Shown: positions 35,828 to 44,934 of the stretch, one piece after another
How positions within the stretch are numbered: position 1 is the first letter of the stretch
Layout of the letters: the number at the start of each line of letters is the position of its first letter
Assembly: GCA_025666215.1 (NCBI GenBank)
Contig: CP102593.1
Span: 4,849,001 to 4,913,000 of the forward strand
Direction of reading: 5' to 3'
Length of the DNA stretch: 64,000 nucleotides
DNA from: Xanthomonas campestris pv. phormiicola
GTDB lineage: Bacteria > Pseudomonadota > Gammaproteobacteria > Xanthomonadales > Xanthomonadaceae
Program-made: the position numbers and the translations under genes
The notes under the pieces: model-generated
Databases searched by the model: none
Seen by the model: only the letters and a program-made list of their open reading frames with translations
Told to the model about the DNA's origin: nothing

Positions 35828-37113
35828 AAATCCTCGTCATCGGTTCCGGCGGCCGCGAACACGCCCTGTCCTGGAAGCTGGCCCAGTCCCCGCGCGTCAG
35901 CGAAGTGCTGGTCGCCCCGGGCAATGCCGGCACCGCCACTGAAACCAAGTGCCGCAATGTGGCGGTCAAGGTCGACGACCTCGACGGCCTGCTCGCGCTG
36001 GCCCAGGACGAAGCGGTGGCGCTGACCGTGGTCGGCCCGGAAGTGCCGCTGGTGCTGGGCGTGGTCGACCGTTTCCGCGCCGCCGGCCTGCGCATCTTCG
36101 GCCCCAGCGCCCAGGCCGCGCAGCTGGAAGGCAGCAAGGCCTTCGCCAAGGCATTCCTCGCCCGCCATGGCATCCCGACCGCGTTCTACGAAGTGCATAC
36201 CGAGGTGGACGCGGCCTTGGCCTACGTGCGCGACAAAGGCGCGCCGATCGTGGTCAAGGCCGACGGCCTGGCCGCAGGCAAGGGCGTGATCGTGGCGATG
36301 ACCCTGGACGAGGCCGAGGCCGCGGTGCGCGACATGCTCTCCGGCAATGCGTTCGGCGATGCCGGCGCGCGCGTGGTGATCGAGGAATTCCTCGACGGCG
36401 AGGAAGCCAGCTTCATCTCCATGGTCGATGGTGCCACCGCGCTGCCGATGGCCACCAGCCAGGACCACAAGCGCGTCGGCGATGGCGATACCGGCCCCAA
36501 CACCGGCGGCATGGGCGCGTACTCGCCGGCACCGGTGGTCACCGCCGACGTGCATGCGCGGGTGATGCGCGAGGTGGTGGAGCCGACCGTGCAGGGCATG
36601 ATCGCCGACGGCGTGCCGTTCACCGGCTTCCTGTATGCCGGACTGATGATCGACGCCAGCGGCGCGCCGAAGGTGATCGAGTTCAACGTGCGCTTCGGCG
36701 ATCCGGAAACGCAGCCGGTGATGCTGCGCCTGCAGTCGGACCTGGTGGACCTGGTCGAGGCGGCGATCGACGGGCAACTGCACGCGACCCAGGCGCAGTG
36801 GGATCCGCGCCCGTCGCTGGGCGTGGTGCTGGCGGCGGCGCCGTACCCGGAAACGCCGGTCACCGGCGAAGCGATTTCCGGCCTGGACCAGGTGCCGGGC
36901 AGCGCCAAGGTGTTCCACGCCGGCACCCGGCTGGACGACCGCGGCCGCGTGCTCAGCGCCGGTGGCCGCGTGCTGTGCGTGGCCGCGCTGGGGGACAGCG
37001 TGTCCGAGGCGCAGCGCAATGCGTATGCCGGCGTGGCGCAGATCCGGTGGCCCAGCGAATTCCATCGCCGCGATATCGGCTGGCGCGCGATCGCGCGCGA
37101 ACGCGGCGAATAG
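35824..37113 (+). CDS. purD: Phosphoribosylamine-glycine ligase
   Basis: 429 residues from a TTG (MKILVIGSGGREHALSWKLA) that overlaps the stop of the preceding foreign gene (TTGA). The ATP-grasp features are KADGLAAGKGVIVA and the signature FNVRFGDPETQPVMLRL. It makes glycinamide ribonucleotide in purine synthesis. The TTG and coupling to an acquired gene are unusual; expression now depends on translation arriving from that gene or on its own weak start. Confidence 0.97.
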   Translation: MKILVIGSGGREHALSWKLAQSPRVSEVLVAPGNAGTATETKCRNVAVKVDDLDGLLALAQDEAVALTVVGPEVPLVLGVVDRFRAAGLRIFGPSAQAAQLEGSKAFAKAFLARHGIPTAFYEVHTEVDAALAYVRDKGAPIVVKADGLAAGKGVIVAMTLDEAEAAVRDMLSGNAFGDAGARVVIEEFLDGEEASFISMVDGATALPMATSQDHKRVGDGDTGPNTGGMGAYSPAPVVTADVHARVMREVVEPTVQGMIADGVPFTGFLYAGLMIDASGAPKVIEFNVRFGDPETQPVMLRLQSDLVDLVEAAIDGQLHATQAQWDPRPSLGVVLAAAPYPETPVTGEAISGLDQVPGSAKVFHAGTRLDDRGRVLSAGGRVLCVAALGDSVSEAQRNAYAGVAQIRWPSEFHRRDIGWRAIARERGE

Positions 37114-37210
37114 GCGCACTGCCGGGCGAAGATCGATGCCGCAGCACTGTTTTGTCACGCAGTGCGACACCCCGACTCTGCACCCAGCCCGGGGAACCAT
37201 CGAAGTATTT

Positions 37211-37276
37211 GTGGGAGCGACTTCAGTCGCGACGGGCCTTACCGGTGACGCCCGTCGCGACTGAAGTCGCTCCCAC
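37211..37276. repeat. Inverted pair of REP elements after purD
   Basis: Two 23-bp REP copies in perfect inverted orientation (37211-37233 and 37254-37276) around a 20-base centre whose ends (GGGC/GCCC) extend the stem to 27 bp. It probably folds in the 3' end of the purH-purD transcript. Confidence 0.88.
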
Positions 37277-37345
37277 ACCACACCATCCGGATCCAGATGA
37301 TCCAGATGATCCAGGCTACGTCGCGATCGGTCTCCGAGGACATTC

Positions 37346-38020
37346 ATGCCGCTAGCTCCCGACATCCGCAAGCAGTTCCGCACGCTCGCCGCGCAGACCG
37401 ACGGCATCGATACCAAGGTCTACGAGGACTACGCCAAGGATCCACTCGAGCCAATCATCGGGCTCGGCCCCAAGACGGCGCGGCTGTGCTTCTTCGGCCG
37501 CGACCCGGGCCGCAGCGAGGTCGAACATGGCGAACCCTTCGTCGGCAGCGGCGGGCAGCTGCTGCGCAAGGCGCTGTACCGGCATCTGCACGGCGGCCAG
37601 CCGATGCCCGATTTCGCCGCCTCGCTCGCGGTCGGCCGCGATGTTTTCTGGATCAACACCGTGCCGTACAAGCCGATCGGCAACAAGACCTGGTCGATGC
37701 AGGCGAAGCGGCGTTTCCATCCGCTGATGCGGCGCCTGCTGATCGCGCAATGGCACGGCCACGAGATCGTCACCCTCGGCCGCGAAGCCTTCCTGTGGTT
37801 CGGCATCGGCCAGCCCAAGGACGTACGCGCGCAGCTGGACGCGTTCTGGGCCAGCGCAGCGCGCTTCAGCGCGCACCTCGAGGTCCGCCTGCAGACCGAG
37901 ACCGGCGCGGCGCGATGCTTCCGGCTGTCTCCGCTGCCGCACCCTTCGCCGCTCAACCAGACCTGGTTCAAACGCTTCCCTGCGCTGCTCGACGCGCGCC
38001 TGCAGCAACTGGCGGTGTGA
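37346..38020 (+). CDS. Uracil-DNA glycosylase family protein
   Basis: 224 residues. Motif A FFGRDPGRSEVEHGEPFVG resembles the GxxPG...G-x-PFVG block of family 4/5 UDG-type enzymes. Then come FWINTVPYKP and motif B LPHPSPLN. No iron-sulfur cysteine set is evident, unlike family 4. It should excise uracil or related damaged bases. It stands alone between purD and the TonB receptors. Confidence 0.83.
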   Translation: MPLAPDIRKQFRTLAAQTDGIDTKVYEDYAKDPLEPIIGLGPKTARLCFFGRDPGRSEVEHGEPFVGSGGQLLRKALYRHLHGGQPMPDFAASLAVGRDVFWINTVPYKPIGNKTWSMQAKRRFHPLMRRLLIAQWHGHEIVTLGREAFLWFGIGQPKDVRAQLDAFWASAARFSAHLEVRLQTETGAARCFRLSPLPHPSPLNQTWFKRFPALLDARLQQLAV

Positions 38021-38083
38021 GCGCGGAGCGCCCGCGCAGCCCGCGCCGGCCGCCGTGCCGAATCACGCCGATGCAACGATCCG

Positions 38084-38122
38084 TTGACCTGGGCTTCACA
38101 AAAGAGAACAATTCGCATTAGC
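38084..38122 (+). promoter_or_regulatory. Probable promoter with overlapping Fur box for TonB receptor genes
   Basis: TTGACC (38084-38089), a 17-base spacer, then AACAAT (38107-38112). A 19-bp Fur-box-like sequence (GAGAACAATTCGCATTAGC, 38104-38122) covers the -10 element and matches the classical consensus at 12 of 19 positions by my count. Iron repression is therefore likely. Confidence 0.6.
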
Positions 38123-38254
38123 CAGCGCGCGGCTCCGCATCGACGGAGCCGTCTCCCGCCTCCGGGACATCCAGCGGTCAGCCATCCCCTCCTGTTCCAC
38201 CGCTTTCGCCGATCGCGGGCGGCACGCTGCTGCCCGCAGAAAAGGATGCTGCCG

Positions 38255-40348
38255 ATGTCTTGTCCGTCCGTGCACCGCGCGCACGTTCCACCCCGCCGCT
38301 TCCATCGCGGCGTGCGCCTGGCCGCGCTCGCCGCCGCGCTGCTGCTGGCCTGCAACGCCTACGCAGAGGCCGCCGATACCGACCAGGCCACCGAACTGGA
38401 CGCGGTCAGCGTGACCGCGGCACGCGTGCACGCCAACGCCGGGGCGCTGGGCGAACGCAACGTGCAGGACACGCCGTTCGCGATCCAGGTGCTGGACCGC
38501 GACGACCTCGACAAGCGCCAGGTGGTGTCGCTGGGCGATGCCTTCTTCAACGATCCGTCGGTGGTCACCCAGGTCGGCGCCTATTCCAGCGGCTGGAGCT
38601 CGCCGATCATCAACCGCGGCCTCGGCCTGAGCTACGACAGCTACCGCGTCAACGGCCTGCAGGTGTCGTCCTGGGGCAGCGAATGGCCGCTGGAAGCGAT
38701 GGAGCAGGTGGAGCTGCTGAAGGGCCCGGCCGGGTTCCTGTACGGCTTCGGCCAGCCCGGCGGCCTGGTCAACTACCTGACCAAGAAACCGACAGACGAC
38801 ACCACGCTGTCGGCCAGGCTCGGCTGGCGCTCGGATGCGGTCGCCAGCGCCCAGCTCGACGCGGGCGGGCGCTTCGGCAACCAGGACATGTTCGGCTACC
38901 GCCTCAACGTCTTCCGCGAGAAAGGCGAGACCTACAACGGCGGCGAGGTCGACCGCAAGGTCGTCTCGGCCGCGCTGGACGCGCGCCTGAGCGATCGCCT
39001 CACCTGGAGCGCCGACCTGGTCTACCAGAGCCGCAAGCTGTCCGAGGAAGCGCCGCAGTACTACTTCATCGGCCTGAGCGCGGTGCCGCGCGCGATCGGC
39101 GGCGACGTCGACCGCTCGGTGACCGGTTCGTACTACGACACCCGCTCGCGCCTGCTGTCGACCGGGCTGGAATGGCGCTTCGCCGACGGCTGGAAGGCCA
39201 GCCTGAACTACGGCGTCACCACCTCGTGGAACGACGTCAACAAGATCTTCGCCTACATCGACGACGGCAACGGCGACTACGCCGTCAACGCCTACGAGCT
39301 GGGCGGCAGGAGCGAGTGGAAGCTGGTGCAGCTGATGCTGCAGGGCCGCTTCGCCACCGGGCCGCTGCGCCACCAACTGGTGGCCGGCGTCTCGCGCCAG
39401 GACGCCACCGGCTGGGACCGCCCCTACGTGTGGCAGACCATCGGCCGCGGCAACCTCTACGACTGGCAGGGCCTGACCCACTACAGCAGCGCCTCGCGGG
39501 TGATGACCCGCAGCAGCGAGACGCTGCAGAAGGCGCTGTTCGTCAGCGACACCGTCGCCTTCGCGCCGGGCTGGTCGCTGCTGGCCGGCTGGCGCTACAA
39601 CGACTACGAACAGGTCGGCACGTACCACACCTATCCGGTGACGCCGACCTATGCGCTGATGTACAAGCCGGTCGACGCAGTGACGCTGTATGCCAGCTAC
39701 ATCGAGTCGCTGGAAGCCGGCGGCCGCGTCGGCGACGACTACCTCAACGCCGGCCAGGTGCTCGACCCCACCATCAGCAAGCAGTACGAGATCGGCGCCA
39801 AGCTCGCCTACCCGCGCTGGAACGCCAACGCGGCCGCGTTCCGGCTGGAGCGCGGCGCCAGCATCGACCGCATCACCGCCACCGGCAAGTACCTGGAACA
39901 GGACGGCGTCACCCTGTACGACGGCATCGAACTGAGCGGCGACTACCGCCTCACCGAGCAACTGAGCATCGGCGGCGGCGCCACCTGGCTGGATCCGCGC
40001 TACGACAAGCTGTCGCCGGACAACGCCGCCGACCAGGGCCACCGGGTCAGCTTCGCGGCGCGCTGGCAAGGCGTGGCGCACGTGGACTACGCGTTCCCCG
40101 GCATCGATGGACTCAGCGTCTACGCCGCGCTGCGCTACTTCGGCGACGTCTGGTACGACACCGCCAACACGCTGAAGCTGCCGGACTACACGCTGGCCAA
40201 TCTCGGCGCCGGCTATCGCATGCACCTGCACGGGCACCCGCTCACCTGGCGCGCCAGCATCGACAACCTCACCGACCGCAAGTACTGGATCACCAACAGC
40301 GTCGGCGCACCGCGCACCTATGCACTGAGCGTGCAGTTCGACCTGTGA
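38255..40348 (+). CDS. TonB-dependent siderophore receptor 1
   Basis: 697 residues from ATG 38255, with AAGGA upstream; ATG 38246 is in frame. The signal peptide is LAALAAALLLACNAYA. A TonB-box-like region (TELDAVSVTAARV) is followed by the plug (DTPFAIQVLDRDDLDKRQ, LLKGPAGFLYGFGQPGGLVNYLTKKP). The 22-strand barrel ends in aromatic ...YALSVQFDL. It takes up a ferric siderophore or a similar ligand across the outer membrane with TonB energy. A close paralogue follows 97 bases later. Confidence 0.93.
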   Translation: MSCPSVHRAHVPPRRFHRGVRLAALAAALLLACNAYAEAADTDQATELDAVSVTAARVHANAGALGERNVQDTPFAIQVLDRDDLDKRQVVSLGDAFFNDPSVVTQVGAYSSGWSSPIINRGLGLSYDSYRVNGLQVSSWGSEWPLEAMEQVELLKGPAGFLYGFGQPGGLVNYLTKKPTDDTTLSARLGWRSDAVASAQLDAGGRFGNQDMFGYRLNVFREKGETYNGGEVDRKVVSAALDARLSDRLTWSADLVYQSRKLSEEAPQYYFIGLSAVPRAIGGDVDRSVTGSYYDTRSRLLSTGLEWRFADGWKASLNYGVTTSWNDVNKIFAYIDDGNGDYAVNAYELGGRSEWKLVQLMLQGRFATGPLRHQLVAGVSRQDATGWDRPYVWQTIGRGNLYDWQGLTHYSSASRVMTRSSETLQKALFVSDTVAFAPGWSLLAGWRYNDYEQVGTYHTYPVTPTYALMYKPVDAVTLYASYIESLEAGGRVGDDYLNAGQVLDPTISKQYEIGAKLAYPRWNANAAAFRLERGASIDRITATGKYLEQDGVTLYDGIELSGDYRLTEQLSIGGGATWLDPRYDKLSPDNAADQGHRVSFAARWQGVAHVDYAFPGIDGLSVYAALRYFGDVWYDTANTLKLPDYTLANLGAGYRMHLHGHPLTWRASIDNLTDRKYWITNSVGAPRTYALSVQFDL

Positions 40349-40351
40349 ACC

Positions 40352-40386
40352 GCGCGGCGGCCTGCGCAGCGGCCGCCGCGCCTTTC
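40352..40386 (+). terminator. Hairpin between the two receptor genes
   Basis: Perfect 11-bp stem GCGCGGCGGCC/GGCCGCCGCGC with an 8-base loop, followed by CTTTCG. It is weak as a terminator because the T-run is short, so it may attenuate or stabilise the first cistron. Confidence 0.5.
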
Positions 40387-40445
40387 GTCCACCCAGCCCC
40401 AGCGGCAAGGCACGACGCCCTCTTCCCCGACCAACGGAACCCGTC

Positions 40446-42563
40446 ATGTCCACCCGCCTCCCACGCCATTCCCTGTTGCCGCTCGCGCTGGTGGCCGCGC
40501 TCTGCGCATCCTCCCATGCCGCAGCGGCCGAGACCGACGCCGACCCCGCCGAACGCAAGGCCACGGAGCTGGACGCGGTCCGGGTCAACGCCGAGCGCGC
40601 CGAGGCGCCAGCCGGCGCCCTGGGCGAACGGCCCGCGCGCGATACCCCGTTCTCGATCACCCGCATCGATGCCGACGCCCTGCAGGAGCGCCAGGTCAAC
40701 TCGCTGGCGCAGATGTTCATGACCGATCCGTCGGTCTCCGGCAACGTCGGCGCCTACAACAGCAGCTGGTACACCACCATCCAGGTGCGCGGCCTGCCGG
40801 TCAGCTACAGCAACGGCTACAAGCTCAACGGCATGCCGCTGTACACCTACGGCGCCGAGTGGCCGAGCGAGACCATGCAGCAAGTGCAACTGCTCAAGGG
40901 CGCCAGCGGCTTCATGTACGGCTTCGGCGCCCCCGGCGGCATCGTCAACTACATCACCAAGAAGCCCACCGACACCCCGCTGCTGGACCTGAGCGTGGGC
41001 TACCGCGACGGCGGCGTGTACAGCGCGCAGCTCGACAACGGCCGCCGCTTCGGCGCGGACGACCGCTTCGGCTACCGCCTCAACCTGCTGCGCGAACAGG
41101 GCGATACCTACAACGACACCCATGTCGAGCGCACGCTGGCCTCGCTGGGGCTGGATGCGCGCCTGAGCGACGACCTCACCTGGACCGCCGACCTGCTCTA
41201 CCAGGACCGCAAGCTGGAGAACGAAGCGCCGACCATCACCTTCTACGGCTACGGCGACAGCGCGCTGCCGCGCCGCCTGGACCCGCGCCGCGACCGCGCT
41301 ATCCGCGACACCTTCTTCAACACCGAGATGCAGTCGGCGATGACCGGCCTGCGCTGGCGGATCGACAACGCCTGGAACGCGCGCCTGGACCTGAGCTACA
41401 GCAAGTTCCGCAGTTCGATCAACAAGATCTGGGACTACGTGCTCAACCGCGAGGGCGACACCGACACGTATATCTACGACCTGGGCAACCTCGCCGAGAA
41501 CTACCTGGCGCAGGGCCTGCTCGAAGGCCGCTTCAGCACCGGCCCGATCGACCACCAGCTGGTCGCCGGCGCGAGCTGGCAACAGGCCGACAGCGGCTGG
41601 GCCAAGCAGAACCTGTGGTACCAGCTGGGTACCTCCAACCTGTACCAGGACAGCGCGCTCAGCTATCACAGCACCCATTCGCGCGACACCTACCGCAGCG
41701 ACCGGGTCGAGCAGAACGCGCTGTTCGCCAGCGACACGCTCAGCGTCGGCGCGCACTGGTCGCTGCTGCTGGGCCTGCGCCACACCCGCTACGAACAGAA
41801 CAGCTGGGACGTGGACGGCACGCACACCGCCCGCTACCAGAAATCGGTCAACACCCCGACCGTGGCGCTGCTGTTCAAGCCGCGCGAAGACCAGACCGTG
41901 TACGCCAGCTACGTCGAATCGCTGGAGCAGGGCAGCACCGTCGGCCAGCTCTACGAGAACCGCAACACGTTGCTGCCGCCGCTGGAAAGCAAGCAGTACG
42001 AGCTGGGCTACAAGCTGGAGCGTGCGCGCTGGGCGCTGGATGCGGCCTGGTTCCGCATCGAGCGCGGCGCCGAATACGGCAATGCCGCCAACTACTACGT
42101 GCAGGACGGCGAGGTGCGCTACCAGGGATTCGACCTCAGCGGCCATGTGCAGGCCACGCCGAACTGGCGCATCGGCGCCGGCGCGACCTGGGTCGACGCC
42201 GAATACCTGCGCAACGAGGCCGCCGCGGTCGGCCGCACCCCCGCCGGCGTGGCCAGGTTCCAGGCCACGCTCGACACGGCGTACGCATTCGACGCCGTGC
42301 CAGGGCTGAGCGTGCACGCCGCGGCCAAGCACTACGGCTCGCAGCCCTACGGCGCGTCGATGTGGAACGACCTGTACGACCTGAAGCTGCCGTCCTTCAC
42401 CCTGCTCGATGCCGGCCTCGGCTATCGCACGCACTGGGGCGCCACGCCGCTGACGCTGCGCGGCGAACTCACCAACCTCACCGACCGCCGCTACTGGAGC
42501 AACGACGGCAACGGCTACGGCCAGCCGCGCACCTGGTCGCTGAGCGCCACGTTCGAACTTTGA
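40446..42563 (+). CDS. TonB-dependent siderophore receptor 2
   Basis: 705 residues. The signal peptide is LPLALVAALCASSHAAA. The TonB-box-like region is TELDAVRVNAERA. The plug has DTPFSITRIDADAL and LLKGASGFMYGFGAPGGIVNYITKKP; the barrel C-terminus is WSLSATFEL. It is clearly a paralogue of receptor 1 and keeps the same plug blocks. Substitutions in the extracellular loops suggest a related but different ligand. No sigma/anti-sigma pair adjoins, and the N-terminus lacks a signalling domain, so control is probably by Fur only. Confidence 0.93.
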   Translation: MSTRLPRHSLLPLALVAALCASSHAAAAETDADPAERKATELDAVRVNAERAEAPAGALGERPARDTPFSITRIDADALQERQVNSLAQMFMTDPSVSGNVGAYNSSWYTTIQVRGLPVSYSNGYKLNGMPLYTYGAEWPSETMQQVQLLKGASGFMYGFGAPGGIVNYITKKPTDTPLLDLSVGYRDGGVYSAQLDNGRRFGADDRFGYRLNLLREQGDTYNDTHVERTLASLGLDARLSDDLTWTADLLYQDRKLENEAPTITFYGYGDSALPRRLDPRRDRAIRDTFFNTEMQSAMTGLRWRIDNAWNARLDLSYSKFRSSINKIWDYVLNREGDTDTYIYDLGNLAENYLAQGLLEGRFSTGPIDHQLVAGASWQQADSGWAKQNLWYQLGTSNLYQDSALSYHSTHSRDTYRSDRVEQNALFASDTLSVGAHWSLLLGLRHTRYEQNSWDVDGTHTARYQKSVNTPTVALLFKPREDQTVYASYVESLEQGSTVGQLYENRNTLLPPLESKQYELGYKLERARWALDAAWFRIERGAEYGNAANYYVQDGEVRYQGFDLSGHVQATPNWRIGAGATWVDAEYLRNEAAAVGRTPAGVARFQATLDTAYAFDAVPGLSVHAAAKHYGSQPYGASMWNDLYDLKLPSFTLLDAGLGYRTHWGATPLTLRGELTNLTDRRYWSNDGNGYGQPRTWSLSATFEL

Positions 42564-42711
42564 GCGCCGCGCTGCGCCTTGCCGCGGCAGGGCGCAGCGA
42601 CGGCCGCAGGACAGCGGCGACGGCCGCACCGCGTCCGCAGCGCCGATGCTCGCCGACCCACTTCGGCGTCGGCAAGCATCATCGCGGCCAGCGTTGCGTT
42701 ATCGTGTCGCC

Positions 42712-44934
42712 GTGCCGAAATCCTCGATCGAAACCCGCCTCAGCCGCCTGTGGGCCCACGAAAAGGCCAGCTACGGGCTGCGCGTGTTCATCGCCCTGGG
42801 CGTGGCGATGGGCGTGTGCTGGCAGCAGCAGCAACTGACCGCGCTGCCGGCGATCTTCCTCGGCGCCATCGCCAGCGCCATCGCCGAGACCGACGACAAC
42901 TGGCTGGGCCGGATCAAGTCGGTGCTGCTGTCGCTGCTGTGCTTCGCCGCCGCCGCGGCCGCGGTGGTGCTGCTGTTCCCGTATCCGCTGGCGTTCGTCG
43001 CCGGCATGGCGCTGTCCACCTTCGCCCTGACCCTGCTCGGCGCGCTCGGCGAACGCTACGCCTCCATCGCCCAGGCCACGGTGGCGCTGGCGATCTACGC
43101 GATGATCGGCATCGACCATGGCGGCCGTTCCGGCCACGTCGGCGGCAGCGCCTGGCACGGCATCGGCCTGTTGATGCTCGGTGCCGCCTGGTACGGGCTG
43201 CTGTCGATCCTGTGGACGCTCCTGTTCGCCAACCGCCCGGTGCGCGAGCGGCTGTCGCGGCTGTTCTTCGAACTCGGCCGCTACCTGCGGCTCAAGGCCG
43301 CGCTGTTCGAACCGGTGCGGCAGAGCGACCTGCATGCGCGGCGGCTGGCGCTGGCCGAACAGAACGCGCAGGTCGTGGCGGCGCTGAACGCGGCCAAGAC
43401 CGCGATCATGAGCCGCTTCGGCCGCTCCGGCCGGCCCGGCGTGCAGTCCGGCCTGTACTTCCGCCTGTACTACATGGCGCAGGATTTCCACGAACGCGCC
43501 AGCTCCTCGCACTATCCCTACGAGGCGCTGACCGACGCGTTCTTCCACAGCGACGTGCTGTACCGCTGCCAGCGCCTGCTGGCCCTGCAGGGCAAGGCCT
43601 GCGCCGCGCTGGGCGAAGCGATCCGGCTGCGCCAGCCGTTCGAATACGGCGAGCAGACCCAGCAGGCCACCACCGACCTGCGCCAGTCGCTGGACTTCCT
43701 GCATGCCCAGGCCGATCCGCGCCAGGCGCGGCTGCTCGGCTCGCTGGAACTGCTGGTCACCAACCTGCAGAGCATCGAGCGGCGGCTGTCCGAGGCCGCG
43801 CAATCGGACACCACCAGCGACACCCTCGACACCCGCCTGCGCGACTCCTCGCCGCACACCTTGCGCGAGATGCTGGTGCGCGTCGGCCAGCAGCTCACTC
43901 CCGGTTCGGTGCTGTTCCGGCACGGGCTGCGCATGGCGATCGCGCTGGTGGTCGGCTACGCCATCATGCAGTCCATCCACGCCAGCAACGGCTACTGGAT
44001 CCTGCTCACCACCGCCTTCGTGTGCCGGCCCAACTACGGCGCCACCCGGCTGCGCCTGGCGCAGCGCATCGCCGGCACGCTGATCGGCCTGGTCGCGACC
44101 TGGACGCTGATGCAGCTGTTCCCCGGTACCGAACTGCAACTGCTGTTCGCGCTGTTCGGCGCGCTGCTGTTCTTCGTCACCCGTACCGACCGTTACATGC
44201 TGGCCACCGCCGCGATCACGGTGATGGCGCTGTTCTGCTTCAACCTGCTCGGCGACGGCTTCGTGCTGATCTGGCCGCGCCTGGTGGATACGCTGATCGG
44301 CTGCGCGATCGCCGCGGCGGCCTCGTTCCTGATCCTGCCCGACTGGCAGGGCCGGCGCCTGAACCAGGTGATGGCGACGGTGCTGGCCAGCTGCGCGCGC
44401 TACCTGGCGCAGGTGCTGGAGCAGTACCGCAGCGGCATGCGCGACGACCTGCCCTACCGCATCGCCCGGCGCGACATGCACAACGCCGATGCCGCGCTGT
44501 CGGTGGCCTTGTCCAACATGCTGCGCGAGCCCGGCCGTTACCGCCGCAACCTGGATGCGGGCTTCCGTTTCCTGGCGCTGTCCAACACCTTGCTCGGCTA
44601 TCTGTCGGCGCTGGGCGCGCACCGCGCCGCGCTGGCCGGCGAGGCCGATCCGGCCATCGACCGCGCCGGCGGTTACCTGCAGGACACCCTGGGCGCGATC
44701 GCCGACGCGCTGGCGCAGCGCCAGGCGCTACCGCCGGCCGACGAATCGGCCGAGCTGGGCATGGCCGATGCGCTGGAACACGAGGACGGGATCGACGAGG
44801 CCAAGCGGCGGCTGGTGCGCAACCAGCTGGCGCTGACCCTGCGCCTGCTGCCCAAGCTGCGCGCCGCCGCGCATGCGGTCACCGCTCCGGCAGCGGCGCC
44901 AGCGCCGCCGGCGGCCGTGCCGGCCGCACGCTGA
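42712..44934 (+). CDS. FUSC family membrane protein (YccS-like)
   Basis: 740 residues from GTG 42712; longer starts are possible. Two blocks of hydrophobic helices (about residues 20-170 and 395-530) surround large cytosolic domains, as in YccS/YhfK and aromatic-acid exporters of the FUSC superfamily. Typical blocks are ALPAIFLGAIASAIAETDDNW and FRHGLRMAIALVVGYAI. The transport substrate is unknown. Its last 56 bases overlap the end of the convergent MFS gene. Confidence 0.85.
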   Translation: MPKSSIETRLSRLWAHEKASYGLRVFIALGVAMGVCWQQQQLTALPAIFLGAIASAIAETDDNWLGRIKSVLLSLLCFAAAAAAVVLLFPYPLAFVAGMALSTFALTLLGALGERYASIAQATVALAIYAMIGIDHGGRSGHVGGSAWHGIGLLMLGAAWYGLLSILWTLLFANRPVRERLSRLFFELGRYLRLKAALFEPVRQSDLHARRLALAEQNAQVVAALNAAKTAIMSRFGRSGRPGVQSGLYFRLYYMAQDFHERASSSHYPYEALTDAFFHSDVLYRCQRLLALQGKACAALGEAIRLRQPFEYGEQTQQATTDLRQSLDFLHAQADPRQARLLGSLELLVTNLQSIERRLSEAAQSDTTSDTLDTRLRDSSPHTLREMLVRVGQQLTPGSVLFRHGLRMAIALVVGYAIMQSIHASNGYWILLTTAFVCRPNYGATRLRLAQRIAGTLIGLVATWTLMQLFPGTELQLLFALFGALLFFVTRTDRYMLATAAITVMALFCFNLLGDGFVLIWPRLVDTLIGCAIAAAASFLILPDWQGRRLNQVMATVLASCARYLAQVLEQYRSGMRDDLPYRIARRDMHNADAALSVALSNMLREPGRYRRNLDAGFRFLALSNTLLGYLSALGAHRAALAGEADPAIDRAGGYLQDTLGAIADALAQRQALPPADESAELGMADALEHEDGIDEAKRRLVRNQLALTLRLLPKLRAAAHAVTAPAAAPAPPAAVPAAR

